Positions 55,242-64,000 are shown, numbered from the stretch's first letter. The stretch is 64,000 nt of DNA from Lachnotalea glycerini (GCF_003201285.1 NZ_QICS01000001.1:582678-646677), one strand, 5' to 3'. The notes: generated by a model not told the origin, from the letters alone. Numbers and translations are program-made.

Positions 55242-56624
55242 CTATATTTTTAACACTCTGTCACAGGCAGATAACATAAACTCCTTATCATGGGTTACTA
55301 CAATGACAATTCTCCCAGATTTTGCAAGCTTCTTTAACCGGGTAGATACCATTATCATAGTTGCATAATCCAATCCACTTGTGGGTTCATCAAAAATTAA
55401 AATTTTTTTACAGGAAAGGATAGCGGTAACAATAGCCAAACGTTGCTTTTGCCCTCCTGAAAGAGCCATCGGATGACGATCAGCATAAGACAATAATCCC
55501 ATTTGTTTTAATTCAGATTTTATCACAGAATCCTCCAGTCCGTCTCCAGATATTTTACATTCTTCCCATACACTCTCTGCAAACAATTGATGATTGACGT
55601 CTTGCATGACTAAAATACATTGTTGGCGTCTTACTTTCTCGGGCATTATCTTGCCATCTAGTAATATTTGTCCTCCCATTTGCTTCATCAACCCGCATAC
55701 ACAACGAATTAAGGTTGTTTTCCCAATTCCATTATACCCTGTAATAGCAAGTATTTCGCCTTGAATAGCAGAAAAAGAAATGTTATTAAATAAAACACAC
55801 TTCTTTTTATATCCAACGGTAAGTGCTTCAATGGATAAGCCAATATCTTTACCTGCCCCATGCGCCTTAGGAAGCTCCCCCTCTTCCTCTTTCAAACATC
55901 TTAAACCCATCCGTTTGCGATCTTGCTCTGATAATGCCAGAAACTCCTCTTTGGAATAAACCTTTATGAGAATTCCATTTTTCAAATATACCGCTCGATC
56001 CAGCAAATCATATAAAAATGAGAGTCGGTGCTCCGCTATGATTATTGTATGACCGTTCTGTTTTAAAATACGAAGAAGTTGTTTGATTGATTGAATTGCA
56101 GAAAAATCTAAATTTGCAGTAGGTTCGTCCAATACATAGACAGATGGATTCATGGCATAAACGGAAGCAAATGCCAATAACTGCTTTTCTCCTCCAGATA
56201 GTTCAAATATATTCCGACCTAAAAGCTTCTCCAAATGAAGATTATGAACTGTATTTTGAAGTCTCGATTGCATCTCCTCTTTGCTTTTTCCCTGATTTTC
56301 CATTCCAAATGCGATTTCACTATCTGTATCCAGTTGAAAAAACTGACTCTTTGGATTCTGGAATACAGATCCAACCGATTCTGCAATTTTATATAGCTTA
56401 GTACTTGCTACTTCCATGTCTTGTATGCGAACAGTTCCTTCCAATTCACATTGTTCACAAAAATGCGGAATCAGACCATTTACCAACTTTGTCATTGTTG
56501 TTTTTCCACAGCCAGATTCACCACACAAAAGGATGCATTCCCCCTGCTTAATCTCTAAATTTATATCTTTTAATATTTTTTTTCGACTCTCATAGCCATA
56601 AGATACACCTTGTATGGATACCAT
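55242..56624 (-). CDS. ECF transporter ATPase, two EcfA domains fused (cassette 1)
   Basis: A 460-residue protein with two complete ABC ATPase domains, the energising subunits of an energy-coupling factor importer in one chain. Domain 1 (about 1-225): GESGCGKTT, LSGGEKQ, YVLDEPTANLD, AEHRL. Domain 2 (about 262-460): GYNGIGKTT, LSGGQKQR, LIFDEPTSGLD, VTHD. EcfT and an S-component lie directly upstream in the same transcription unit, with 12 bp to EcfT. The counterpart in cassette 2 (61729-63120) has the same layout. Confidence 0.93.
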   Translation of the reverse strand: MVSIQGVSYGYESRKKILKDINLEIKQGECILLCGESGCGKTTMTKLVNGLIPHFCEQCELEGTVRIQDMEVASTKLYKIAESVGSVFQNPKSQFFQLDTDSEIAFGMENQGKSKEEMQSRLQNTVHNLHLEKLLGRNIFELSGGEKQLLAFASVYAMNPSVYVLDEPTANLDFSAIQSIKQLLRILKQNGHTIIIAEHRLSFLYDLLDRAVYLKNGILIKVYSKEEFLALSEQDRKRMGLRCLKEEEGELPKAHGAGKDIGLSIEALTVGYKKKCVLFNNISFSAIQGEILAITGYNGIGKTTLIRCVCGLMKQMGGQILLDGKIMPEKVRRQQCILVMQDVNHQLFAESVWEECKISGDGLEDSVIKSELKQMGLLSYADRHPMALSGGQKQRLAIVTAILSCKKILIFDEPTSGLDYATMIMVSTRLKKLAKSGRIVIVVTHDKEFMLSACDRVLKI

Positions 56625-56636
56625 AACGTTTGCTCC

Positions 56637-57317
56637 TTATTTTAGTATAAAGGTTCCGACAAGAAACAGACATCCAATCACACAACACGCATAGTCATTG
56701 AAGTTTAATTTTAATGTCAGTAAACTTGTCTTTTTTATAGGATTCTCAATCCCTCTTGTTACAGCCGCCGCAGATAGCTCTTCCGCCGTTGCAGCAGCCG
56801 ACATCATAAGTGGAACCAACATTGCCTCCAGCTTCTTAGAAGATTTTATCTTTCTTAAACTCATTGCATCTTTGGTATGATATATTTCTTCTTTAATCGC
56901 AGGGAAATAGCGGATGGTTACAGATAATGAAATGATTAGTTTTTCTGAAAAATGTAATTTTCTCATAGCTAGAACAAATTGTCGTAATGATATTTCTCTC
57001 ATCATAAAAGAACCTATCAACAGACACGGAAACATCCGTATTGAATAATTTACCAAAATAACGAAAATTGTGGCTATGATTTCAGGTGATGCAGGTAACA
57101 CAATGTATTGTAAGAGTAATAGGATACAAAATAACAAAATCCACTTCACTGCCATTTTATATTTTCCAGATAACAAGATCATACTGTCTACAAATACAAT
57201 CCATCCCATTTCAATCCATAAGCTAATTTGAGAAAAAGTTATTACATTTGCGATTAGCAATAGCAATAAAAATGTGCGTGGATCCAAAAAGGAACCGCTT
57301 CTTGACCTATGATGCAT
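56637..57317 (-). CDS. ecfT: ECF transporter transmembrane subunit EcfT (cassette 1)
   Basis: A 226-residue membrane protein of the CbiQ/EcfT family, linking the ATPases to the S-component. Hydrophobic helices are followed by a cytoplasmic region with the coupling motifs of the family: MSLRKIKSS, then SAAATAEELSAAAVTRGIE, the conserved A-x-x-x-R-G block. The start chosen is the ATG at 57317, which overlaps the end of the S-component gene (AATGCATCATAG); a longer frame to 57380 would overlap it by more than 70 bases and lacks a site. It matches the EcfT of cassette 2 in motif and order. Confidence 0.9.
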   Translation of the reverse strand: MHHRSRSGSFLDPRTFLLLLLIANVITFSQISLWIEMGWIVFVDSMILLSGKYKMAVKWILLFCILLLLQYIVLPASPEIIATIFVILVNYSIRMFPCLLIGSFMMREISLRQFVLAMRKLHFSEKLIISLSVTIRYFPAIKEEIYHTKDAMSLRKIKSSKKLEAMLVPLMMSAAATAEELSAAAVTRGIENPIKKTSLLTLKLNFNDYACCVIGCLFLVGTFILK

Positions 57318-57924
57318 TAGTAACCATTCCTGCCTTTTCAAAATGCTTGTGAAACAACCTTTTGCTAATCCATGCCCCAAGAACCGCTCCTATGATTGGT
57401 GCAAAGAATAGAATCAAAAGCATAACTGGAGAGGATAGACGTTCAAGGGATTTTATGTAGCTATCTGGCATCCCCTGTCCACTAATCTGTGCCATGAATT
57501 TTTCATGCATAATCCAGATTGGAAGAGGTGAGCCTGTCATTCCAAGAGAAAAAAAGATGAAAGCAACGATATTTCCTTTTACACTATAATACCCGCTGAT
57601 GAACCGTGCCACTTCTCCTAAAACGCAGGCAATCACAAATGTAATCAATATAACAACCGTAAACATACCTGTTATAAAATAAATTAATCCCGTAATAACT
57701 CCCATTAATAGTATTGCTCCCATTTTTGGAACCTTAGAGCACATTAGCATAAAAGGTAATCCTGTAAACAAAGCAATAAACCCAGGCATAAGAATCCACA
57801 TGATAGGATGCAATCCTCCCAATAACATAAAAATAAAGTTAATAACAAAATAAATTGAAGAAAAAATACCAATAGTAATTAGGTCTTTTCCTTTGAGACT
57901 ACTACTGTTTGATATTTGTGACAT
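57307..57924 (-). CDS. ECF S-component, Trep_Strep/MptD family (cassette 1)
   Basis: A 205-residue membrane protein with about six hydrophobic segments (LITIGIFSSIYFVINFIFML onwards). The pattern KDLITIGIFSSIYFV and the C-terminal end HKHFEKAG are those of the MptD/Trep_Strep family, putative substrate-capture subunits of ECF importers; substrate not established. A strong AAGGAGGAG ribosome site precedes the ATG. It heads the ECF operon of cassette 1. Its C-terminus is clearly similar to the partial S-component at the right edge. Confidence 0.85.
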   Translation of the reverse strand: MSQISNSSSLKGKDLITIGIFSSIYFVINFIFMLLGGLHPIMWILMPGFIALFTGLPFMLMCSKVPKMGAILLMGVITGLIYFITGMFTVVILITFVIACVLGEVARFISGYYSVKGNIVAFIFFSLGMTGSPLPIWIMHEKFMAQISGQGMPDSYIKSLERLSSPVMLLILFFAPIIGAVLGAWISKRLFHKHFEKAGMVTNAS

Positions 57925-57964
57925 AATGACTCCTCCTTATGATTAGTTTTGACTAACTTAGCTA

Positions 57965-57991
57965 TCAAACAAAAACGCTGCTAGAGCGTTT
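57965..57991 (-). terminator. Hairpin with T run between the two cassettes
   Basis: AAACGCT/AGCGTTT (57973-57979 and 57985-57991) with a 5-base loop is followed on the minus strand by TTTTGTTTG. It follows the ABC pair of cassette 2 by about 160 bp, yet lies only about 40 bp from the S-component start, so it is either a terminator with a very close promoter or an attenuator in the leader of cassette 1. Confidence 0.55.
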
Positions 57992-58029
57992 CTATCTGTT
58001 AGCATATAAGAAGTGTTTATTTAAATCTA

Positions 58030-58088
58030 GTCCAATCAGACCATTTTGTTCCGATTGGACGAAACATTTGTACATCAATATCCGATTG
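58030..58088. promoter_or_regulatory. Repeated TCYGATTG motifs upstream of cassette 1
   Basis: TCCGATTG occurs at 58050-58057 and 58081-58088, 31 bp apart, and its inverse CAATCAGA at about 58033-58040. GTCCAATC/GATTGGAC (58030-58037 and 58053-58060) form a perfect 8-bp inverted repeat. The spacing of about three helix turns would suit an AraC-type regulator such as the one at 54243-55211. Confidence 0.35.
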
Positions 58089-58153
58089 CTTTATATTTTT
58101 TGCCAATTGACTATGATTCGTTTTGCTTGTGCGTTGTTATCAACTGTCCATTT

Positions 58154-59929
58154 CTATAACTGTTGCTCTGCTTTCCACATAGCAGCATATTTTCCATTGA
58201 TACGAAGCAATTCTTCGTGTTTTCCTTCTTCCTTTACTTTCCCGTCTGCAATCACTAGAATCTTATCGGAATTTTTAACAATCGACATAGTATGTGCAAT
58301 TATTACAACCGTCTTTTTCTTTTTTAGTAGATTTACAATCGCCTGTTTTACAGCTAATTCATTTTCTACATCCAGATTTGCTGTAGCTTCATCCAGTAAA
58401 AGAATTGGAGCATCTTTTAAGATAGCTCTTGCTATGGAAAGTCTCTGACGCTCTCCTCCAGATAATTGGTTTCCGTTTTCGCCAGCCATTGTATCATATC
58501 CTTGTGGCATTTTTCGTATGAATTCATCGCAATTTGCTTCTCTACAAGCCTTTTCAATTTCTTCATTCGTGGCTTGCACTCTTGCATACCGGATATTATT
58601 TTGGATCGTATCATCAAAAAGAAACACATCTTGATCTACCATGGATATCTGTGAGAGAACCTGTTCTGTTCCCATATTCTGAATAGAGCATCCTCCTATC
58701 CTGATATCTCCTGCATCTGGATCATAATATTTTGATATCAGGTTCAAAACTGTAGATTTTCCAGAACCGGAATCACCGACAATCGCAGTTAATTTCTGAT
58801 CCTCTATTCGGATATTCATATCCCTGCAAATAGTTTCTCCCTTTTCATAAGAAAAATCAACATGTTCAAAGATAATATCATGTTTTTGCGGAGCAAATAC
58901 CTGATTGGTCTGTATCTCCTCTGGAATTTCAACCACTGCATTGATTTTTTGTTTTGCAATCATCAGATTTTTATAGCTTGTCATATCTACAAATATAGTT
59001 CCTAATAATTTCGTCAAAAATAATGGTAAAAGACAAATTATGACAAAGGGAGTTGTTTCCAGTCTTCCACTCATCCAACTGTCACCAGCAACCATAATCT
59101 CAAGAGGAAGTGTACATCCGATTAGAATACTATATACTACTCCATCCGGAATAATTTTCAACTCATAAATAAAACTGATATCACTAAATTTCTTCATAGA
59201 ACTCGTAACCGATTTATTTTTTGTTCCTCCGATTCCGTAAGCACGAAAGGTTTGTATTCCTGTAATATACTCTACCATACTGCTGACATTTTCTGCACAG
59301 ATTGCATTCTTTTTTATCCCGTATTTTTTTACCGCACGAAAGGAGATTGCAATTGCAGGAATAAATAAAAGCTCAGCAGCTAATAAAATCAATGCCGAGG
59401 GTATATATAAAGTTGCAATAAAAATAATCAGCATCACTGTAAGTGTCAGATTTTTTATGATATCTCCCATTTTATGTGTTAAAATCTGTTCATAGCTATT
59501 TACATTTTCTGTTGCCACATTGATATATTCCCCGGTCATGGATTTTTGAAATCTGGAAAGTGGAATCTTTCTTAATTTATCTCCAAGAAATAATCGTATG
59601 TGTTTGCTGACACTGGCACCACCTACCTGCCCCTGAACGTACCCAAAACTATAAATGATAAGTCTGATCAGAAAAATGACAGCAATACTTCCTGTGATTT
59701 CCATGATTTTTCCCATGACCATCTGCTGTTTCCACAGAGACTGAAATATATAATACATGACCATAAAATTACATCCAGATAAAAGTCCTTCTAACATAAC
59801 ACAAATTACAGAAAGAAAAAGCTGTTTGTTCCATTTCATCGGATTATTCTTATTCATTTTAACACGCATGTTTTCACTTGTTCGTAATGGTGAAATCACT
59901 TCGTTAGGACGAAAAATTATATTTTTCAA
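58154..59929 (-). CDS. ABC exporter-type half transporter, second of pair (cassette 2)
   Basis: About 591 residues with a membrane part (about 30-310) and an ATPase domain: GDSGSGKST, LSGGERQR, ILLLDEATANLD and IAHTMS. The switch motif IAHT differs from the usual IAHR. The best start is a TTG at 59929, since AAAGGAGG sits just upstream within the end of the partner gene and TTGA overlaps that gene's stop; frames from 59986 or the internal ATGs fit less well. It follows ABC-1 of cassette 2 with coupled translation and mirrors 50505-52253 in cassette 1. Confidence 0.9.
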   Translation of the reverse strand: MKNIIFRPNEVISPLRTSENMRVKMNKNNPMKWNKQLFLSVICVMLEGLLSGCNFMVMYYIFQSLWKQQMVMGKIMEITGSIAVIFLIRLIIYSFGYVQGQVGGASVSKHIRLFLGDKLRKIPLSRFQKSMTGEYINVATENVNSYEQILTHKMGDIIKNLTLTVMLIIFIATLYIPSALILLAAELLFIPAIAISFRAVKKYGIKKNAICAENVSSMVEYITGIQTFRAYGIGGTKNKSVTSSMKKFSDISFIYELKIIPDGVVYSILIGCTLPLEIMVAGDSWMSGRLETTPFVIICLLPLFLTKLLGTIFVDMTSYKNLMIAKQKINAVVEIPEEIQTNQVFAPQKHDIIFEHVDFSYEKGETICRDMNIRIEDQKLTAIVGDSGSGKSTVLNLISKYYDPDAGDIRIGGCSIQNMGTEQVLSQISMVDQDVFLFDDTIQNNIRYARVQATNEEIEKACREANCDEFIRKMPQGYDTMAGENGNQLSGGERQRLSIARAILKDAPILLLDEATANLDVENELAVKQAIVNLLKKKKTVVIIAHTMSIVKNSDKILVIADGKVKEEGKHEELLRINGKYAAMWKAEQQL

Positions 59930-61689
59930 ACTAAACCTCCTTTCATCTGATAGACAAAAGTCCTTGCTTTGTGAAAGCTCTCCCATGCTGCTTTATAATA
60001 GGCGCTTTCTTTCAAAACATCTTCATGACAACCGATACAGCTAACGGCATGATTTTCTACAACTGCAATACGGTCACATATTTTTAATGCACTGAGCCGA
60101 TGAGCAACAATAATAACTGTTTTACCTTCACAAAGATTTTGAATCGCTTTATCTATTTCTACCTGATTCTCCGGATCTGCTGCGGAAGTAGCTTCATCTA
60201 AGATTAGTATCGGTGCATTCTTTAAGATTGCTCTTGCTATTGCAATTCTCTGTTTTTCTCCTCCAGAAAAACGAGTTCCATAACTTCCAACCTTTGTTTC
60301 ATATCCATTTGGTAAACTCATGATAAAGGAATCAATCTGTGCCTTTTTTGCTGCCTCTCTAACTTGAGTAAGTGTTGCCTGTGTCCCCATACGGATGTTT
60401 TCAAAGACACTGTCTCTTGTTAAAAATGTCTTTTGAAATACAATGGACACATTCTCCAAAATCTGCTCATAATTTAACTTTTGAACATCCATTCCACCTA
60501 TCGTAATACTACCTTTCTCCGTATCATAAAATCTGGCAATCAACTGAATAATTGTACTTTTCCCTGCGCCTGATTTTCCAACCAAAGCCACTTTCTCTCC
60601 ATGATTAATCTCAAGATTGCAGTTTATCAGCACCGGCTCTTTTTCATTGGAAGGATATGCAAAGCATACATTGTTAAGACTTATTGCATGTCTCTTTGGA
60701 AAATCGTCACCGCCTTCAAAAATAGGGATATCCAGAATTTCTTTTGTTTTTATCACTGCATGCAATACTTTTGCAAAGTTTGAGCCAAGCTCCTGAAGTG
60801 GTCTTAGCTCTGTCAGATACAAAGAACCTATAAATAGGAAAAGGAGTAATACATTCAATGAAAGAGAGCCTTGTAAAAAGAAAAATCCCCCAATTGGTAC
60901 CATAAAAAGCAATCCACATTCTGTTATGACGATATATGCAGCATACGGAGGTCCCATTTTTTTTGATATCTTATTCCATATCTTATTTTCTTCCTCTATG
61001 GTATTTTTATATTTTAGGAAAGAGTTGCTTCCCATATGGAATGCTTTTATAACTTTCATACCGCTTATGTATTCAATTATAACCGAATTCAAATTTACGA
61101 GAGACTGGTTTGCATCCTCTAGCACTTTCGACATACCGGAAAACATCACTCCCATAACTGCCATTGCCAGTATAAGTGGTATCAGAGAAACCAGTGCCAA
61201 TGGCAAATTAACAAAACAAAGATATAAAAATACTGCAATTGGACCGCACATATAATAAATTAATTCTGGCAGATGATGTGCTAAAAATAATTCCAGCTTT
61301 TCAATGTCCTCATTTAATATTGTCTTGATGGCACCTGAATTATGCTCACTTAATACACCTAACCCAACCTTCGCCATATGGTCTATAATCATACATCGAA
61401 CCTTATAAAGTGTACGGTAAGCACCCTTGTGAGATAATCCTCCCGAACATCCAAATAAAACAAAGCGAAGCACAATTGACACAAAAATTAATATGCTGTT
61501 ATGAAAGAGCACCTCTTTTGTACATGAATTCTGATAAATTGCTGTGATCACCTGATATACCCCATAATATGGAATCATAGTGCAAAGTCCGCTTATCAAT
61601 GAACAAAGGATCGATAAATACAGATAATATTTATCCTTACCAGCCCACTTTAAGAGCAGATGTACCGAACTTTCTTTTTTCTTCATCAT
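59926..61689 (-). CDS. ABC exporter-type half transporter, first of pair (cassette 2)
   Basis: A 587-residue half transporter. Membrane helices lie in residues about 20-300; the ATPase has GKSGAGKST, FSGGEKQR, LILDEATSAADPE and VAHRL. The ATG at 61689 has AAAGGA six bases ahead and is preferred to 61719. It resembles the first ABC protein of cassette 1 in order and sequence (for example ISHQVAYHIL against LSHKGAYRTL). Here no AraC gene or terminator intervenes between it and the fused ECF ATPase, 40 bp upstream. Confidence 0.92.
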   Translation of the reverse strand: MMKKKESSVHLLLKWAGKDKYYLYLSILCSLISGLCTMIPYYGVYQVITAIYQNSCTKEVLFHNSILIFVSIVLRFVLFGCSGGLSHKGAYRTLYKVRCMIIDHMAKVGLGVLSEHNSGAIKTILNEDIEKLELFLAHHLPELIYYMCGPIAVFLYLCFVNLPLALVSLIPLILAMAVMGVMFSGMSKVLEDANQSLVNLNSVIIEYISGMKVIKAFHMGSNSFLKYKNTIEEENKIWNKISKKMGPPYAAYIVITECGLLFMVPIGGFFFLQGSLSLNVLLLFLFIGSLYLTELRPLQELGSNFAKVLHAVIKTKEILDIPIFEGGDDFPKRHAISLNNVCFAYPSNEKEPVLINCNLEINHGEKVALVGKSGAGKSTIIQLIARFYDTEKGSITIGGMDVQKLNYEQILENVSIVFQKTFLTRDSVFENIRMGTQATLTQVREAAKKAQIDSFIMSLPNGYETKVGSYGTRFSGGEKQRIAIARAILKNAPILILDEATSAADPENQVEIDKAIQNLCEGKTVIIVAHRLSALKICDRIAVVENHAVSCIGCHEDVLKESAYYKAAWESFHKARTFVYQMKGGLV

Positions 61690-61728
61690 TTTCGTTCCTT
61701 TCTTTATTGCGATATCCATTATAAAAAC

Positions 61729-63120
61729 TTATCCTAACGGAAAAATTCGGGTGCATGCCAGAGAAACCAATTCAAAATCATGGGTAACTAAGAAAATGAT
61801 TTTTCCCATCTTTGCCAATTTATACATTAATTCTGATACCATTCGCATGCTTTCTAAGTCAAGACCGCTCGTTGGTTCATCAAAAACCAGAATATCCTTA
61901 TCACAAAGCATACTTACTGCTACTGCTAGACGCTGCTTTTGCCCAGCCGATAATGTATTTGGATGTTTCTCTTTTAATTCATATAAATCCAGTTCCTTTA
62001 ATACTTGTTCCACCTTTTTATAATCTGGATTTTTGATTCCAAAACATGTCTCTTGCTCTACACTGTCTGCAAACAATTGATAGTTCACATCCTGCATGAC
62101 CATATAGGTTCTCTTTAACAACATTTTTTGATTCTGTACTTCTCCATTCCAAAAAATGTTTCCTCTCAAGGCTTTTTGCAGACCACATAGGGTTCTTAAC
62201 AATGTCGATTTTCCGACTCCGTTATGTCCAGTTACAGCAATAATATCTCCTTTATTCGCTTTGAAATTAATATCAGTTAACACATCTTTTTTACCATATC
62301 CAATAGAAAAATCCTTGATTTCAATATCAGCGTTGTCATTTCTTAATGATTTATCGTTAATTTTAGGTTCTTCCTGGTTCAGGCTTCTTAGTCCAAGCTG
62401 CTTTCTCTCATGAACAGATAAGTTTAGAAAAGCTTCTTGTGTCCATCTATGCTTTATTTCCCCAGCATCCATATAGTAAATCTCATCCGCTAAATCCTTA
62501 AGGTAATATAAACGATGTTCTGCAATGATAATGGTTTTTCCCTGACTTTTCAAAATTTGAATATACTCTCTTAAATCACAAATTGCATCGGTATCAAGAT
62601 TGGAGGATGGCTCATCCAAAAGGTAAACTTCAGGATTCATGGCATATACAGAAGCAAATGCTATCTTTTGTTTTTCTCCACCCGATAAAGAAAAGATACT
62701 GCGATTTAAAAGATTTGTGATATTCAGATTATCCGCAGTCTTTTTTACCCTTTTTATAAGTTCCTGCCTTGGCACTCCATTATTCTCCATTCCGAAAGCA
62801 ATCTCACCATCCGTATCCGTATTAAAAAATTGGGTTTTGGGATTCTGAAATACAGATCCTATTTTTTTTGCAATTTCATATAGTTGTTTATCTGCAAGGT
62901 TCTCACCATCTACAAACACGCTGCCTGTTAATTCCCCGGAAAAGAACTCTGGTATCAATCCATTGATCATTCTAGTAACAGTAGTCTTTCCACAGCCACT
63001 GCGTCCTGTTAATACAACACACCCACCAGGCGAAACAGAAAAGCTAATGTTTTTTATTTTTCCATTCCCTGTACCATCATATGCAAAGGAAATATTATCA
63101 AGTCGAATTTTCTCTATCAT
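61729..63120 (-). CDS. ECF transporter ATPase, two EcfA domains fused (cassette 2)
   Basis: A 463-residue double ATPase. Domain 1: GRSGCGKTT, LSGGEKQK, YLLDEPSSNLD, AEHRL. Domain 2: GHNGVGKST, LSAGQKQR, LVFDEPTSGLD, VTHDFEL. In domain 2 the signature reads LSAGQ rather than LSGGQ. Two ATGs are adjacent (63123 and 63120); the second has the better spacing to AAGGAGG. It follows EcfT by 10 bp and shares the layout of the cassette 1 protein, including FFNTDTDGEIAFGMEN against FFQLDTDSEIAFGMEN. Confidence 0.93.
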   Translation of the reverse strand: MIEKIRLDNISFAYDGTGNGKIKNISFSVSPGGCVVLTGRSGCGKTTVTRMINGLIPEFFSGELTGSVFVDGENLADKQLYEIAKKIGSVFQNPKTQFFNTDTDGEIAFGMENNGVPRQELIKRVKKTADNLNITNLLNRSIFSLSGGEKQKIAFASVYAMNPEVYLLDEPSSNLDTDAICDLREYIQILKSQGKTIIIAEHRLYYLKDLADEIYYMDAGEIKHRWTQEAFLNLSVHERKQLGLRSLNQEEPKINDKSLRNDNADIEIKDFSIGYGKKDVLTDINFKANKGDIIAVTGHNGVGKSTLLRTLCGLQKALRGNIFWNGEVQNQKMLLKRTYMVMQDVNYQLFADSVEQETCFGIKNPDYKKVEQVLKELDLYELKEKHPNTLSAGQKQRLAVAVSMLCDKDILVFDEPTSGLDLESMRMVSELMYKLAKMGKIIFLVTHDFELVSLACTRIFPLG

Positions 63121-63130
63121 CATCCCCTCC

Positions 63131-63823
63131 TTATACCATCCCTATAAGCCCAATGACAAGGTAAATGCTAAAAGCAAACACCGCTATCAAATCTCTAAGT
63201 AAAAATTTGATTTGGGCAAGGCTTGTTCTTGGATTTGGATTTTCTATTCCTCGTGTGACAGCAGCAATCGATAATTCATCCGCCGTATTCGAGGCCGCCA
63301 TCATGAGCGGTACGTACAGACATTCTGCTACCATTATCGGACGTAAACAGATATTTTTTATGGATGGTGAAATATCTCTCATACGCATGGCATCCTTTAT
63401 ATAATGCCAGTCTTCTTTCACCACCGGGAGATAGCGCAACATAACTGCAAAAGGAATCACAATGCGATTCGGTATATGTATTTTATAAAAGGCTGCCATA
63501 AATTCTCCTGTCTTTGTTGTTTTGATCATAAGACCCGCCATGAATCCACAAGGGTACACTTTATTTACCAGTCCTAAAAATGCAGCAAATATTGCCTGTG
63601 TAGTTCCTGTCATCTTTGTAACAGAAAGCAAAGTGCCAGCATAAATCATTCCATAAAATAAAGTGCCCATAAAAGCATGTCCAAACTGCCCTGACAGCAG
63701 TGAAAATACTGCAATCAGGCAAACCAAAACCAATTCATATCGTAGTGAGGGTGCAAACATGGTGCAAATAACACAAAGTAATAGCAAAAGCAACTTTGTC
63801 CTCGGGTCAAATCGAACTCCCAT
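63131..63823 (-). CDS. ecfT: ECF transporter transmembrane subunit EcfT (cassette 2)
   Basis: A 230-residue EcfT/CbiQ-like membrane protein. The N-terminus GVRFDPRTKLLLLLL parallels GSFLDPRTFLLLLL of cassette 1, and the coupling region MRMRDISPS followed by AASNTADELSIAAVTRGIENP is conserved. The ATG at 63823 overlaps the stop of the S-component gene (TGATG); the GTG one codon earlier is a less likely start. Confidence 0.9.
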   Translation of the reverse strand: MGVRFDPRTKLLLLLLCVICTMFAPSLRYELVLVCLIAVFSLLSGQFGHAFMGTLFYGMIYAGTLLSVTKMTGTTQAIFAAFLGLVNKVYPCGFMAGLMIKTTKTGEFMAAFYKIHIPNRIVIPFAVMLRYLPVVKEDWHYIKDAMRMRDISPSIKNICLRPIMVAECLYVPLMMAASNTADELSIAAVTRGIENPNPRTSLAQIKFLLRDLIAVFAFSIYLVIGLIGMV

Positions 63824-64000
63824 CACGCTGTTATTCCCGCCTTTTCAAACTGCTTTTTCAATAGTATGCTTCCAATCCATGCACTCATTCCTGCTACTAC
63901 AACTGTTCCAATTAAAATAACAGCCAGCATCCAGTTCTTTGCTGCTGTATTCATGGCATCAATATAGCTTTTTGATGTTCCGCCATTTAGCATGTAATTG
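63823..64000 (-). CDS. Partial ECF S-component, Trep_Strep/MptD family (cassette 2)
   Basis: Only the last 58 residues are in the window; the start lies beyond the right edge. The visible end includes SYIDAMNTAAKNWML, a hydrophobic helix and GMSAWIGSILLKKQFEKAG, which lines up with SYIKSLERL, GAWISKRLFHKHFEKAG of the S-component at 57307-57924. Its TGA overlaps the ATG of EcfT. This places cassette 2 in the same S-T-AA-ABC-ABC order as cassette 1. Confidence 0.8.
   Translation of the reverse strand, partial: NYMLNGGTSKSYIDAMNTAAKNWMLAVILIGTVVVAGMSAWIGSILLKKQFEKAGITA

Noticed and set aside
1-64000. CRISPR arrays, tRNA or rRNA genes, insertion sequences
   Set aside because: No regular repeat-spacer series, cloverleaf with CCA-type end, rRNA-like GC-rich conserved block or transposase frame was seen on reading; a tRNAscan or ISfinder run would settle it.

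Overview
The window reads as a low-GC Firmicute of the class Clostridia, most like a gut or anaerobic Lachnospiraceae. The grounds are AT-rich coding, strong AGGAGG-type ribosome sites, YesM/YesN-controlled sugar ABC transporters without their own ATPase, a C_GCAxxG_C_C protein, Trep_Strep/MptD-type ECF S-components and close relatives of the Ruminococcus gnavus raffinose enzymes. Nearly everything is on the minus strand. Only an AraC regulator (659-1597) and a GNAT acetyltransferase (49672-50277) are on the plus strand. No rRNA, tRNA, CRISPR array or insertion sequence was seen.

Region 1 (1-15.5 kb) is carbohydrate use. In transcription order it holds a YesM histidine kinase and YesN response regulator, a lipoprotein solute-binding protein, two permeases, then after a terminator hairpin a Nif3-like protein, a P-loop kinase, a GH13_18 phosphorylase and a GH36 alpha-galactosidase. 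The enzyme set fits raffinose-family sugar breakdown: galactose removal, phosphorylation of sucrose, phosphorolysis of sucrose 6-phosphate. A direct repeat with a 21-bp period upstream of the solute-binding protein is a good candidate YesN site.

Region 2 (15.7-45.2 kb) is the centrepiece: a hybrid NRPS/trans-AT PKS biosynthetic cluster that I do not recognise as any characterised one. In transcription order: type II thioesterase; acyl-AMP ligase-ACP-C; A-PCP flanked by two half condensation domains (code suggests Gly); free-standing AT; KS-DH-KR-ACP; KS-DH-KR-ACP; second free-standing AT; KS-ACP-C-A-PCP-E (code matches Glu); O-methyltransferase; MATE exporter; TetR regulator. Read colinearly it would make an N-acylglycine extended to an 8-(acylamino)-3-oxo-octa-4,6-dienoyl chain on glutamate. 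There is no terminal thioesterase or reductase. The terminal epimerase-like domain has lost both histidines of its HHxxxD motif, so chain release is the open question; tetramate formation is one hypothesis.

Region 3 (45.9-50.3 kb) is a mixed set: a DUF89 phosphatase, a decayed metallo-beta-lactamase-fold gene, a C_GCAxxG_C_C protein, a CobW-type GTPase with a 33-bp perfect Fur/Zur-like palindrome upstream, and a GNAT enzyme.

Region 4 (50.5-64 kb) holds two paralogous cassettes, each S-component, EcfT, fused double EcfA, then two half-size ABC exporters-type proteins. An AraC regulator sits inside the first. The pairing of ABC proteins with an AraC regulator recalls metallophore uptake loci, but substrate is not shown by sequence.
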